From the NCBI GenBank assembly GCA_017415505.1, contig JAFQGG010000030.1, forward strand, positions 1-64,000: a stretch of 64,000 nt of DNA, given 5' to 3'. This document shows positions 17,277 through 24,630 of this stretch, in pieces. Position numbers and translations under genes: made by a program. Position 1 is the stretch's first letter. Each line of letters begins with the position of its first letter. The stretch is from Clostridia bacterium (GTDB lineage Bacteria; Bacillota; Clostridia; Christensenellales; Borkfalkiaceae). The notes below the pieces were generated by a model. That model had not been told where the DNA came from, searched no databases, and saw only the letters and a program-made list of their open reading frames with translations.

Positions 17277-18512
17277 ATGAACGAGAATTTGGAAAAAATT
17301 TATATAATACAGCCGATTACGCGTGAAAACGCGCATCATTACCGCGTTTTGCAGGAGGAAGCCGTTGCGTTAATAGAAAGTGCGGACGCCGTTTACGCGG
17401 GCACGATTTATCAAACGGTTCGTGAAATTAACGCCGCTACTTTTATCGGCGCGGGCAAGCTTAGCGAATTAAACGAGATTTTAGACGGTTTAGAGGGCGT
17501 TACGGTGCTTTTTAACGGAGAACTAACCCCCTCTCAAACGCTGAATATTTCCGCCGCGCTTGGGGATAGAAAGGTAATTGACAGAACGACCTTGATTCTC
17601 GATATTTTTGCCAAAAACGCAAAAAGTAGCGAAGGAAAATTGCAAGTCGAGCTTGCCCAGCTTAAATATATTTACCCCCGCTTAAAGGGCAAAGGCGCGG
17701 CGTTGTCGCGCTTGGGCGGTGGCGTAGGCACGCGCGGACCGGGTGAAACGCAACTCGAAACGGATAGAAGATATATTCGCGGGCGAATCCGTTATTTGGA
17801 AGGTCGTTTAAAGGAAACGGAAAAACGTCGCGCGTTGCAAACGGCGCGGCGCAAAAAAGAAGAAGTGAAAACGATCGCGCTCGTCGGGTACACGAATACG
17901 GGAAAATCCACTCTATTGAACGCGCTAACAGGCGCGGAAACTTACGTGAAAAACGAGCTGTTCGCCACGCTTGATCCAACGGCGCGAACCTTTTTCGTGG
18001 ACGGCGTTCCCTTTTTGCTCGTCGATACCGTAGGGTTCTTGCAAGATTTACCGCATAACCTTATTGAAGCCTTCAAATCAACGCTGGAAAGTGCTCTAAA
18101 TTGCGATTTGGCGCTCGTCGTATGCGACGCCACGGGCGAATACGATATGCAACTGCAAACGACCTTGCAAACGCTAAAAGATATGGCGTTTTCCTCCCCC
18201 TATCTCGTCGTAATGAACAAAAGCGAAGGTATACGCGATAACTCCGCGTTTCCGTACGGTAGCATTTGCATTTCCGCCAAAGAAAAACTCGGTTTGGACG
18301 GATTACGACGGGAAATTTTGCGTAGATTCAAAGAAGAATATCTCTTTTGCGAGTTATTCGTGCCTTATGCAAAAGTCGAAGATTATACGCAAAAGAAACG
18401 CTTTTTAACGGAAAAAAAAGTCGAATACGCTTACGAGGGGCAAACGGTGATTGCCACGATCCCCGCCCGCTACGGAAATCTTTTTGAAGGATATATAAAA
18501 AAACTCTTATGA
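17277..18512 (+). CDS. hflX: Ribosome-associated GTPase HflX
   Basis: A 411-residue HflX. The N-terminal domain has VYAGTIYQTVREIN and FIGAGKLSEL. The central GGVGTRGPGETQLETDRR is the family signature, followed by a coiled linker. The GTPase domain has G1 GYTNTGKSTLLN, switch regions with LFATLDPTART, G3 DTVGFLQDLP and G4 MNKSE (the usual NKxD is altered to NKSE). HflX splits stalled ribosomes under stress. The stop codon overlaps the left part of a terminator hairpin. It is downstream of the recombinase in one transcript. Confidence 0.95.
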   Translation: MNENLEKIYIIQPITRENAHHYRVLQEEAVALIESADAVYAGTIYQTVREINAATFIGAGKLSELNEILDGLEGVTVLFNGELTPSQTLNISAALGDRKVIDRTTLILDIFAKNAKSSEGKLQVELAQLKYIYPRLKGKGAALSRLGGGVGTRGPGETQLETDRRYIRGRIRYLEGRLKETEKRRALQTARRKKEEVKTIALVGYTNTGKSTLLNALTGAETYVKNELFATLDPTARTFFVDGVPFLLVDTVGFLQDLPHNLIEAFKSTLESALNCDLALVVCDATGEYDMQLQTTLQTLKDMAFSSPYLVVMNKSEGIRDNSAFPYGSICISAKEKLGLDGLRREILRRFKEEYLFCELFVPYAKVEDYTQKKRFLTEKKVEYAYEGQTVIATIPARYGNLFEGYIKKLL

Positions 18513-18534
18513 GCAAAATTCATAAGAGGTTTTT
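18504..18534 (+). terminator. Terminator overlapping the hflX stop
   Basis: 9-bp stem CTCTTATGA/TCATAAGAG with a 7-base loop followed by GTTTTT. The hflX TGA is the end of the left arm. Confidence 0.8.
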
Positions 18535-18563
18535 GCTAAAATAAGCGCGAATACGCCCGACGG

Positions 18564-18758
18564 TTATTCTTCTTTATAATCGTCGGGATTCATATATATT
18601 TTATCAATTTTAATCGACGCCACGTCTTGTATATCTATACATTTCCCGCAATTATCGCAAACCTTATTAGGGTCAAGATCGCAGGTTTCACATTCCAAAC
18701 AGCCAATACAATCTCTTTCGTATAATACGCACGGTTGTCCGCGTTTCTTTTCTATCAT
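18564..18758 (-). CDS. Small cysteine-rich protein, probable Fe-S or zinc binder
   Basis: A 64-residue protein with nine acidic residues in its second half and eight cysteines: C10, then C17-x2-C20-x2-C23-x2-C26, then C34-x2-C37-x2-C40. The spacing resembles, but does not equal, a ferredoxin motif (no CP), so a cluster or zinc site is inferred. Similar short proteins with a CDLDPxKxCDNC core occur in Clostridia without assigned function, to my knowledge. GGAGG is 9 bases before the ATG and a TTGGAT-17-TATAAT promoter lies upstream. It is divergent from lexA. Confidence 0.75.
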   Translation of the reverse strand: MIEKKRGQPCVLYERDCIGCLECETCDLDPNKVCDNCGKCIDIQDVASIKIDKIYMNPDDYKEE

Positions 18759-18790
18759 GGTAAAATCCTCCGTATTCCTTCACGAATTCT

Positions 18791-18819
18791 ATTATAACAT
18801 ATTTTTTTTGAAAATCCAA
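18791..18819 (-). promoter_or_regulatory. Promoter of the Cys-rich gene
   Basis: On the minus strand TTGGAT (18819-18814), 17 bases, TATAAT (18796-18791). It is 22 bases from the LexA-box candidate of the divergent gene, so LexA could influence both. Confidence 0.65.
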
Positions 18820-18840
18820 CCATTTTTTATAAAAAATAGT

Positions 18841-18879
18841 AAACATTTGTTTGCTTTTTATAAAAAAATATGTTATACT
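18841..18879 (+). promoter_or_regulatory. lexA promoter with overlapping SOS-box-like operator
   Basis: TTGCTT (18851-18856), 17 bases, TATACT (18874-18879). AAACATTTGTTT at 18841-18852 overlaps the -35 box and resembles the Gram-positive LexA box GAACATATGTTC (inner AACATTTGTT palindrome). This fits autorepression, as known for LexA of Bacillota. Confidence 0.6.
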
Positions 18880-18910
18880 ATTAAAAAGGCGTAAAAAGCG
18901 AGGTGTTTTT

Positions 18911-19513
18911 ATGGTAAGCGAAGAAAAATTGACGCGGGTTATGGATTATATCCGTAAATTTACCGAGGAAAACGGTTATACCCCGTCCGTTCGCGAAATC
19001 GGTAAGGAATGTGGAATCAAATCCACGGCGACCGTGCACAGTTATATTGAGAAATTGCAATCTCGCGGATATTTGAATAAAACGGATAATAAAAAACGCG
19101 CGGTAACGATCGGTAAAGGGTCGGGAGTGAACGTTCCCCTGCTTGGTACGGTTACGGCGGGACAACCTATTTTCGCGTATGAAAATTACGAGGATTATTT
19201 CACCTTCCCCGTTGGAGAGTTCCGTGGCGACGATTTATTTATGTTGCGCGTGCAAGGAACTTCCATGATCGACGCAGGAATTATGGACGGTGATAAAATC
19301 GTCGTTCGTCGGCAGGAAACGGCGGAAAACGGAGAAATCGTCGTAGCGCTCGTCAACGAAGACGAGGCGGCGACGGTCAAGAGGTTTTTTCTTCGCGACG
19401 GTAAAATCGTCCTCCACCCCGAAAACGAAGCGTTATCCGATATGATTTTCGAGGTAGGTCAAATATCCATCTTGGGAAAAGTCGTTGGACTGCTCCGCAA
19501 TTATCGCTCGTAA
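18911..19513 (+). CDS. lexA: LexA SOS repressor
   Basis: A 200-residue repressor with an N-terminal winged helix (GYTPSVREIGKECGIKSTATVHSYIEKL) and a C-terminal S24 latent protease. The self-cleavage site is Ala-Gly in GTVTAGQP (about 84-91). The catalytic Ser is in GTSMIDAGI and the Lys in AAVKRF-like EAATVKRFF. It represses DNA-damage genes until RecA-stimulated autocleavage. ATG 18911 with GCGAGGTG upstream is preferred to an upstream ATG at 18851 that lies in the promoter. It ends at a bidirectional hairpin against rluB. Confidence 0.95.
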   Translation: MVSEEKLTRVMDYIRKFTEENGYTPSVREIGKECGIKSTATVHSYIEKLQSRGYLNKTDNKKRAVTIGKGSGVNVPLLGTVTAGQPIFAYENYEDYFTFPVGEFRGDDLFMLRVQGTSMIDAGIMDGDKIVVRRQETAENGEIVVALVNEDEAATVKRFFLRDGKIVLHPENEALSDMIFEVGQISILGKVVGLLRNYRS

Positions 19514-19519
19514 AATTTT

Positions 19520-19549
19520 ACCCCGATTCATTCGAATCGGGGTGTTTTT
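19520..19549. terminator. Terminator between convergent lexA and rluB
   Basis: 10-bp stem ACCCCGATTC/GAATCGGGGT with ATTC loop and GTTTTTT on the plus strand. The other side is A/T-rich, so it may serve both genes. Confidence 0.8.
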
Positions 19550-19553
19550 TCCT

Positions 19554-20258
19554 TTATACGCCTTTCAAATAAGCGATTTCCTCTTCCGTCATGGCTCTAA
19601 CCTCGCCACGGTTTAAGCCCGTGAGCTTCAACTTTCCAATGCTTACCCGTTTCAAAAATTCCACGGTTCTTCCAATCGCTTCAAACATACGGCGCACTTG
19701 ACGGTTTCTTCCTTCCGTAATCGTGACGTGCACCTTCGTGTACGCCTTGTTCGTTTCGACGATGTGCGCCTTACATTTTTTCGTCATAACGCCGTCGAGT
19801 TCAATTCCCGAACGGATACGGTTCAAATCCTTTTCCGTCATCGTACCCGCGATGCGCGCCATATACGTTTTGGGCACTTCGCTCGTAGGATGCGTAAGCC
19901 GAAACGCCGTGTCGCCGTCGTTCGTTAAAATTAAAAGTCCTTCCGTATCGTAATCGAGTCTGCCAACGGGAAATACCCTTCCTGCTCCCTCGGGAAGAAA
20001 ATCCATGACCGTTTTTCTTCCGCGATCGTCGGAAACGGTGCAAACGACGCCCTTGGGCTTATTCATAATATAAAATTCTTCTTTGACTTCTGCGCGAGAT
20101 AACGGTTTGTCGTCTACGCAAACCTCGTCCGTTTCTTCCACGGTTGCGCCAAGTTGCGCAACGATTCCGTTGATTTTTACTCTTCTCGCCGAAATCATTT
20201 CGTCGGCGTGGCGACGGCTTGCAACGCCCTTTTCCGCTAAAAATTTATTAATTCGCAT
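19554..20258 (-). CDS. rluB: Pseudouridine synthase, RluB/RsuA family
   Basis: A 234-residue rRNA pseudouridine synthase. An S4 RNA-binding domain (MRINKFLAEKGVASRRHAD, first 60 residues) is followed by the catalytic domain with GRLDYDTEGLLILTND, where the Asp in GRLDxDTxGL is catalytic. C-terminal EGRNRQVRRMFEAIG is also typical. RluB in B. subtilis modifies U2633 region of 23S rRNA; RsuA acts on 16S, and the two are hard to separate by eye. It leads the minus-strand cluster that continues from dacF, ytfJ, ytfI and scpBA, as in many Bacillota. Confidence 0.92.
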   Translation of the reverse strand: MRINKFLAEKGVASRRHADEMISARRVKINGIVAQLGATVEETDEVCVDDKPLSRAEVKEEFYIMNKPKGVVCTVSDDRGRKTVMDFLPEGAGRVFPVGRLDYDTEGLLILTNDGDTAFRLTHPTSEVPKTYMARIAGTMTEKDLNRIRSGIELDGVMTKKCKAHIVETNKAYTKVHVTITEGRNRQVRRMFEAIGRTVEFLKRVSIGKLKLTGLNRGEVRAMTEEEIAYLKGV

Positions 20259-20287
20259 CGGATACCTTCTTTTTCGTTTTCGTACCC

Positions 20288-21331
20288 TTATAGTTTATAT
20301 AAATTCTCCGAAAAAAGCAACCGTTTTGCAAGATATATTTGAATTTTACCGATAATTTCATCGGATTTTTTCATGTCCGCTCGCTCCGTTACGATTTCTA
20401 AGAGCGGTTTTTCTTCTTTTAATAGAGGATAATAAAAATCTCGTTTCGTTTTTCCTTGCAGGGAAGTGTCCGCGATCGTCCAAGCTTGGTTGGCATCTAC
20501 GATTTGCGTGTATTCGTAATGCGAAAATGCGTCGTCGAGCAGTTTTCCGCTCCGTTCATACATATTTGGCGAGTTCAAAACGACGCATACGAGCGTGGTA
20601 ATTCCCCGCGTTGCCGCGCTCACAAGACACCTTCCCGCTTGCTTGGTATATCCCGTTTTTACACCGATTGCGCCTTCGCATAAATCGAGCATTTTATTTT
20701 TATTTTTCCAATGCCGTGGCGTATAATATTTCGTCGATACAATCGTTCTAAAATCGGTATTATGCAACGCATAGCTCGTTATGCAAGCCAAATCTCGCGC
20801 CGTCGTATAATGATTTTCGGCTGGAAGCCCGTGCGGGTTTACGAAATTGGTTGATAACGCCCCTGATTTTTGGGCAATTTCATTCATTTCAGCGGAAAAA
20901 TCGTTGATATTACCGCATAAATGCAACGCGAGTGCCGTAGCGCAATCGTTTCCCGAGCGTAGCATCAACCCGTAAAGAAGCTCCTCTACCGTGTAACTAT
21001 CGTTTGCTTGCAAATATACGGAAGAGCCTTCAATTCCCGTTGCCTCCGAAGGGATTATCACGGTTTGTCGCAAATCGTGGCAAAGTTCCAAGACGGCGAT
21101 ACAGGTGGCGATTTTCGTTGTGCTCGCCATGGGGAGTCGATAATCACCGTGCGATTCGTATAATATTCTCCTGCTGTTGATTTCCATAACACACTCGGCT
21201 TTCGAGGGGAAAATTTGCGTATTTTCGGCGTTTGCCGTCGTAGATTTTCTTGGGGAAAAAAGCGACAACGGATACAACGCAAACAAACAAGCAAAACAAA
21301 TGCGGAAAATAATTTGGTTTTTGGACGGCAT
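20288..21331 (-). CDS. D-alanyl-D-alanine carboxypeptidase, DacF-like
   Basis: A 347-residue S11 penicillin-binding protein that trims the pentapeptide of peptidoglycan outside the membrane. A signal peptide covers about 1-37 (hydrophobic IIFRICFACLFALYPLSLF). The active-site motifs are STTK in MASTTKIAT (SxxK), SGN in RSGNDCATAL and KTG in GVKTGYTKQAG. There is no long C-terminal anchor helix in the usual position. AAGGAG lies 4 bases before the ATG, and the ytfJ stop is one base away. Its position beside ytfJ/ytfI and scpAB matches the B. subtilis dacB/dacF sporulation neighbourhood. Confidence 0.9.
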   Translation of the reverse strand: MPSKNQIIFRICFACLFALYPLSLFSPRKSTTANAENTQIFPSKAECVMEINSRRILYESHGDYRLPMASTTKIATCIAVLELCHDLRQTVIIPSEATGIEGSSVYLQANDSYTVEELLYGLMLRSGNDCATALALHLCGNINDFSAEMNEIAQKSGALSTNFVNPHGLPAENHYTTARDLACITSYALHNTDFRTIVSTKYYTPRHWKNKNKMLDLCEGAIGVKTGYTKQAGRCLVSAATRGITTLVCVVLNSPNMYERSGKLLDDAFSHYEYTQIVDANQAWTIADTSLQGKTKRDFYYPLLKEEKPLLEIVTERADMKKSDEIIGKIQIYLAKRLLFSENLYKL

Positions 21332-21332
21332 A

Positions 21333-21704
21333 TTACTCCTTCGACATGACCTCGCGCACGATTTCCCCCGCGCGTTCGATCAAGTTATCGAGCGGTTCTT
21401 CCGAGATTCGCATAATACGGCAACTTTTCCCGTCGTCGAGCAAAAAACCGAGCGGTTTTAAGCTTACGACTGCCCCGCTTCCCCCTGCAAACGGAAAGGA
21501 ATCCGTTTCTTTAACGACCTTGACGTCTCCGTATTCGCCCCCGCCCGACAAATTTCCAAGGGTTACTTTGGAAAACGGTATAAGTTGGAATCCGCTTGCG
21601 GTTACGATAGGTTTTCCGATTACGGTGTTGACGTCCGTCAAATGATCAAGATTTTCCAATGATTGTTCGATTAAGTTGTTGATTTTTTGCTTTTTTTCCG
21701 ACAT
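21333..21704 (-). CDS. ytfJ: GerW/YtfJ family sporulation protein
   Basis: A 123-residue protein of the GerW family needed for normal germination responses in spores of B. subtilis. Visible landmarks are TVIGKPIVTASGFQLIPFSKV, the Gly-rich GGGEYGD and GGSGAVVSLKPLGFL. It has no membrane segment. The start lies inside the upstream ytfI coding region (34-base overlap), and the stop is one base before the dacF-like ATG, so three genes are tightly coupled. The partner YtfI (DUF2953) is present next door. Confidence 0.93.
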   Translation of the reverse strand: MSEKKQKINNLIEQSLENLDHLTDVNTVIGKPIVTASGFQLIPFSKVTLGNLSGGGEYGDVKVVKETDSFPFAGGSGAVVSLKPLGFLLDDGKSCRIMRISEEPLDNLIERAGEIVREVMSKE

Positions 21705-22225
21705 AAAATTATAATTTTCTCCTTTAAGAATTTGAAAAAATGCACCGTTAGAATGAATAAATTAAAGAAAAATACGCCGTGCGACGAAACGCGTAGCACG
21801 TCCCCGTCCGTAAGCCATAAATTATTCTCTATTTTTTCTTTATCCCCGCCGACGGAAAAGAAATAAATACGCAAGATTATATGCGCAAGCGCAACGGGAA
21901 ATAAATATTCCGCGCCCGTTTCCGTCGTTAAAGTAAAGGCAATTAAGCGAAGGGTTTTGAAAAAGGAAAACTTTTTTCTTTCGTTCTCCATTTCTTTATA
22001 GGGAATTAAAATTGCTTTTTTGGGGGAAATATGCAAGGCGACGCCACCTTTATAAGTGGTGATATACCCCCCGATAAGTTTTATATTTCCGTATAATCGC
22101 ACGGAAAAGGCAAATTTTTTCCTGTTCACGTCGAAATGCGCACTCGAATGAAATACGATAGGAAAAAATAGTAAAACAAGCAAAAGGACCGCGGCGAGCG
22201 CGATCCAAAAAAACGACCTGCCCAT
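21671..22225 (-). CDS. ytfI: DUF2953 membrane protein (YtfI-like)
   Basis: A 184-residue protein with one N-terminal membrane helix (about 4-26, FFWIALAAVLLLVLLFFPIVF) followed by a beta-rich segment (RLYGNIKLIGGYITTYKGG) typical of DUF2953, and hydrophobic stretches near the C-terminus ending in a Lys-rich tail. Its biochemical role is unknown. The gene is almost always beside ytfJ in spore formers, and it overlaps ytfJ here by 34 bases. Confidence 0.85.
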   Translation of the reverse strand: MGRSFFWIALAAVLLLVLLFFPIVFHSSAHFDVNRKKFAFSVRLYGNIKLIGGYITTYKGGVALHISPKKAILIPYKEMENERKKFSFFKTLRLIAFTLTTETGAEYLFPVALAHIILRIYFFSVGGDKEKIENNLWLTDGDVLRVSSHGVFFFNLFILTVHFFKFLKEKIIILCRKKSKKSTT

Positions 22226-22270
22226 GACTTTAATATGGGCAGGTTTTACAAAAATATGTAAATTTTCTCG

Positions 22271-22993
22271 TCAAATGATTTTGATAATCCCGTCTTTAAT
22301 GTCTTCCATAAAATCAGGCAATTCAAAGCCTTGGGATTCCTCTTCGGTCGCTTCGGGCTTCTTTTCCTCACCGTCACCGCTAAATTCAGGGTCGGCGTCG
22401 GGATCGTATACGTCTTTCTCGTACAAATAGGTACTGTCGCTCTCGTTGACCGCGCTAAGCTCCGCGATTTTGTTCATTAAGTCTTGATAATCGGGCAATT
22501 CCGTGAGGGATTTCAATTTGAAACGCTTTAAGAAATTGTCGGTCGTAGCGTACAATACGGGTTTACCGGGCGTGTCTTTATGTCCGCAGGGATAAATCAT
22601 TTCAAGGCTCAATAAGGTAGTTATGGCGTAATCGCTGTTTACACCGCGGATTGCTTCGAGTTCGGAACGCGTAATCGGTTGTTTGTAAGCGATAATCGCC
22701 GCACACTCCAAAATCGTACGGGTAAATTCTTTTTCGCGGATGGGCGTAAGCACGAGCGAAACGCTTTCCTTGTATTGCGGATTGGTTGCAAATTGCAATT
22801 TGTGATTAAAGTGCAATAAGTGGATACCGCAATCCCCCGTATATTTTCTTTCCAACTGCCGAATGGCTTCGTCCGCCTGCTTTTTATTGATTTCCAACTT
22901 TTCACGCAATACGTCGATAGGTACGGCGTCGCCGGATGCAAACAAGATTGCTTCAATTATATTCGTCAATTTCTCCAATGTCTTCGTCCTCAC
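22271..22993 (-). CDS. scpB: Segregation and condensation protein B
   Basis: A 240-residue kite subunit of the SMC condensin complex that acts in chromosome compaction. It consists of two winged helices (IIEAILFASGDAVPIDVLREKL, then ECAAIIAYKQPITRSELEAIRG) and an acidic, Glu/Asp-rich C-terminal tail of about 50 residues that is longer than usual. The nominal GTG start at 22993 has no ribosome site. TTG at 22978, with GAGG 9 bases upstream, is an alternative and would match family length. It overlaps the end of scpA. Confidence 0.93.
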   Translation of the reverse strand: MRTKTLEKLTNIIEAILFASGDAVPIDVLREKLEINKKQADEAIRQLERKYTGDCGIHLLHFNHKLQFATNPQYKESVSLVLTPIREKEFTRTILECAAIIAYKQPITRSELEAIRGVNSDYAITTLLSLEMIYPCGHKDTPGKPVLYATTDNFLKRFKLKSLTELPDYQDLMNKIAELSAVNESDSTYLYEKDVYDPDADPEFSGDGEEKKPEATEEESQGFELPDFMEDIKDGIIKII

Positions 22994-23780
22994 TTCTATT
23001 GGGATTTTTCTTGATTGTAATAGCCGAGAACAAGTCGTCTTGTTCTACGATAATAAATTGATGCTTTAACAGTTCCAACAACGCTTGGAAGGTCGTTACG
23101 ATTTCCGGTTTGCTCGAATTTTCGTCGAACAGCTCTTCAAAAACCGTTTCTTCCTTTTCCGATAAGCGTTGACGGATATGCTTGATTTTGTCGTTGACGG
23201 TATAAATATCTTTGGGAATTTCCCGTGGAGGCGGCGCACTACGCTTTTTGCCTTCCAAACGGAGCATCATTTTGGTGAACGCGTTCATGAGCCCGTCGAG
23301 CGTCATGTCCGTATACTGTACTTGTACCGCCGCGAAATCTTTATCGGGCTCTTTGAATATGTACCCTACCGTTTCGCGTTCTTTCAATTTTTTAGCAGTT
23401 TGATATTCTTCCAAGGCGATGATAAGCTCTTGTTCGGGATTGTATGCACGAGTGAAGTCGTCTTCGCCCGACCAATCCGTATCGAATTCTTCGTCGGGAG
23501 GCGGTAAAAGTTTTCTCGCCTTGATATCGATAATCGTTGCCGCGATATTGAGGTATTCGCTCGCTTTGTCCAAATCAAGATAAGGCAAACCTTTCATGTA
23601 CGCAAGGAACTGTTCCGTGACGCTTGAAACGAAAATATCTTTAATCTCGATACGCTCTTCTTTGATCAAATACAAAAGAAGATCGAGCGGTCCTTCGAAA
23701 TTATCCAAAACGGTGGTATAGTCTACTTCCGTTTCGAAATTCCGTACGGATGCAACTGTCAATTTTTCTTTTTCTTCCAT
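22953..23780 (-). CDS. scpA: Segregation and condensation protein A
   Basis: A 275-residue kleisin linking the SMC heads. N-terminal FEGPLDLLLYLIKEERIEIKD is the diagnostic ScpA motif, followed by an acidic central linker and a C-terminal winged helix (TTFQALLELLKHQFIIVEQDDLF). I chose ATG 23780 (AAGGGAG 7 bases upstream); a longer frame to 23828 would run into the M50 protease gene. It is translated together with scpB, whose start lies inside its last codons. Confidence 0.95.
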   Translation of the reverse strand: MEEKEKLTVASVRNFETEVDYTTVLDNFEGPLDLLLYLIKEERIEIKDIFVSSVTEQFLAYMKGLPYLDLDKASEYLNIAATIIDIKARKLLPPPDEEFDTDWSGEDDFTRAYNPEQELIIALEEYQTAKKLKERETVGYIFKEPDKDFAAVQVQYTDMTLDGLMNAFTKMMLRLEGKKRSAPPPREIPKDIYTVNDKIKHIRQRLSEKEETVFEELFDENSSKPEIVTTFQALLELLKHQFIIVEQDDLFSAITIKKNPNRSEDEDIGEIDEYN

Positions 23781-23817
23781 TGCGCTACTCCCTTCATCGC
23801 CAAATTTATCGAAGGAC

Positions 23818-24519
23818 TTACAGTCCAAGCAAACCGAATAACCAATTCCAAAGCGTTGCTATGGGCCAACCGAGGATATTCGTGGCAAACGACATAAAAT
23901 ACCCCAAAATATCGATAAATCCCAAAAGCGGGATCATATCTGCAAAAAAGTGCACGAATACGAGTCCCAACAAAATATAGTGTCCGTATTGGCGTAAAAA
24001 CCAATATACTTTTCCCTTGCGTTTGTCCAAAGTATCTAAAAGACGGAAACCGTCGAGCGGATATAAAGGCAAGAGATTGAATACGCAAAAGCTCAACGAA
24101 AATCCGTATAAGCAGTTAAACAAATAAAACAGGAAAGTTTCCGCGTATTTTCCCGCGACCAACGGCAGAATATACACCCAAACCAAAACGAGCAACGGAT
24201 AAAACAAAAACGCCGAAAGAAAGTTTGCTAAAACGCCCGCGATTGAGGTCCAAAAGCTCCCCTTTTTGTAATTGTCGAAGTTATTGGGATTGATCGGTAC
24301 GGGTTTTGCCCAGCCAAAGCCCGCCAACGCAAACAAGACCATACCCATCGGGTCAAAGTGTTTAAGCGGATTTAAGGTCATTCTTCCCGCGTATTTCGCC
24401 GTAGGATCTCCGCATTTATACGCCGTGAACGCGTGCGCAAATTCGTGCAAAGAAATCACGAGGACGGACGCGAGCAGTTGCGCTACGATAATTAGTACCC
24501 TTTGCATGTAATATTCCAT
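23818..24519 (-). CDS. Site-2-type metalloprotease, M50 family
   Basis: A 233-residue polytopic membrane protease. The zinc site HEFAHAFTA (HExxH) is in the first membrane helix, and the third ligand is in LPLYPLDGFRLL (about 160). Five or six hydrophobic segments are visible. It belongs to the small YwhC-like group often found beside scpAB in Bacillota; substrates are unknown. The ATG at 24519 follows the -10 box by only 9 bases and has no ribosome site; ATG 24507 is an alternative. Confidence 0.88.
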   Translation of the reverse strand: MEYYMQRVLIIVAQLLASVLVISLHEFAHAFTAYKCGDPTAKYAGRMTLNPLKHFDPMGMVLFALAGFGWAKPVPINPNNFDNYKKGSFWTSIAGVLANFLSAFLFYPLLVLVWVYILPLVAGKYAETFLFYLFNCLYGFSLSFCVFNLLPLYPLDGFRLLDTLDKRKGKVYWFLRQYGHYILLGLVFVHFFADMIPLLGFIDILGYFMSFATNILGWPIATLWNWLFGLLGL

Positions 24520-24528
24520 AACGAAATT

Positions 24529-24557
24529 ATTATACCATAATCGAGTGAAAAATGCAA
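24529..24557 (-). promoter_or_regulatory. Promoter of the M50 protease gene, abutting its start
   Basis: Minus strand TTGCAT (24557-24552), 17 bases, TATAAT (24534-24529). Expected transcription start is about 3 bases before ATG 24519, which suggests a leaderless mRNA. Confidence 0.65.
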
Positions 24558-24630
24558 GTGCACGGCGGGGAAATTTAGCGAAATATCATACAATTTTTTC
24601 ACCATGCTTTCCGTTTTTGTAAAAAAGCGG

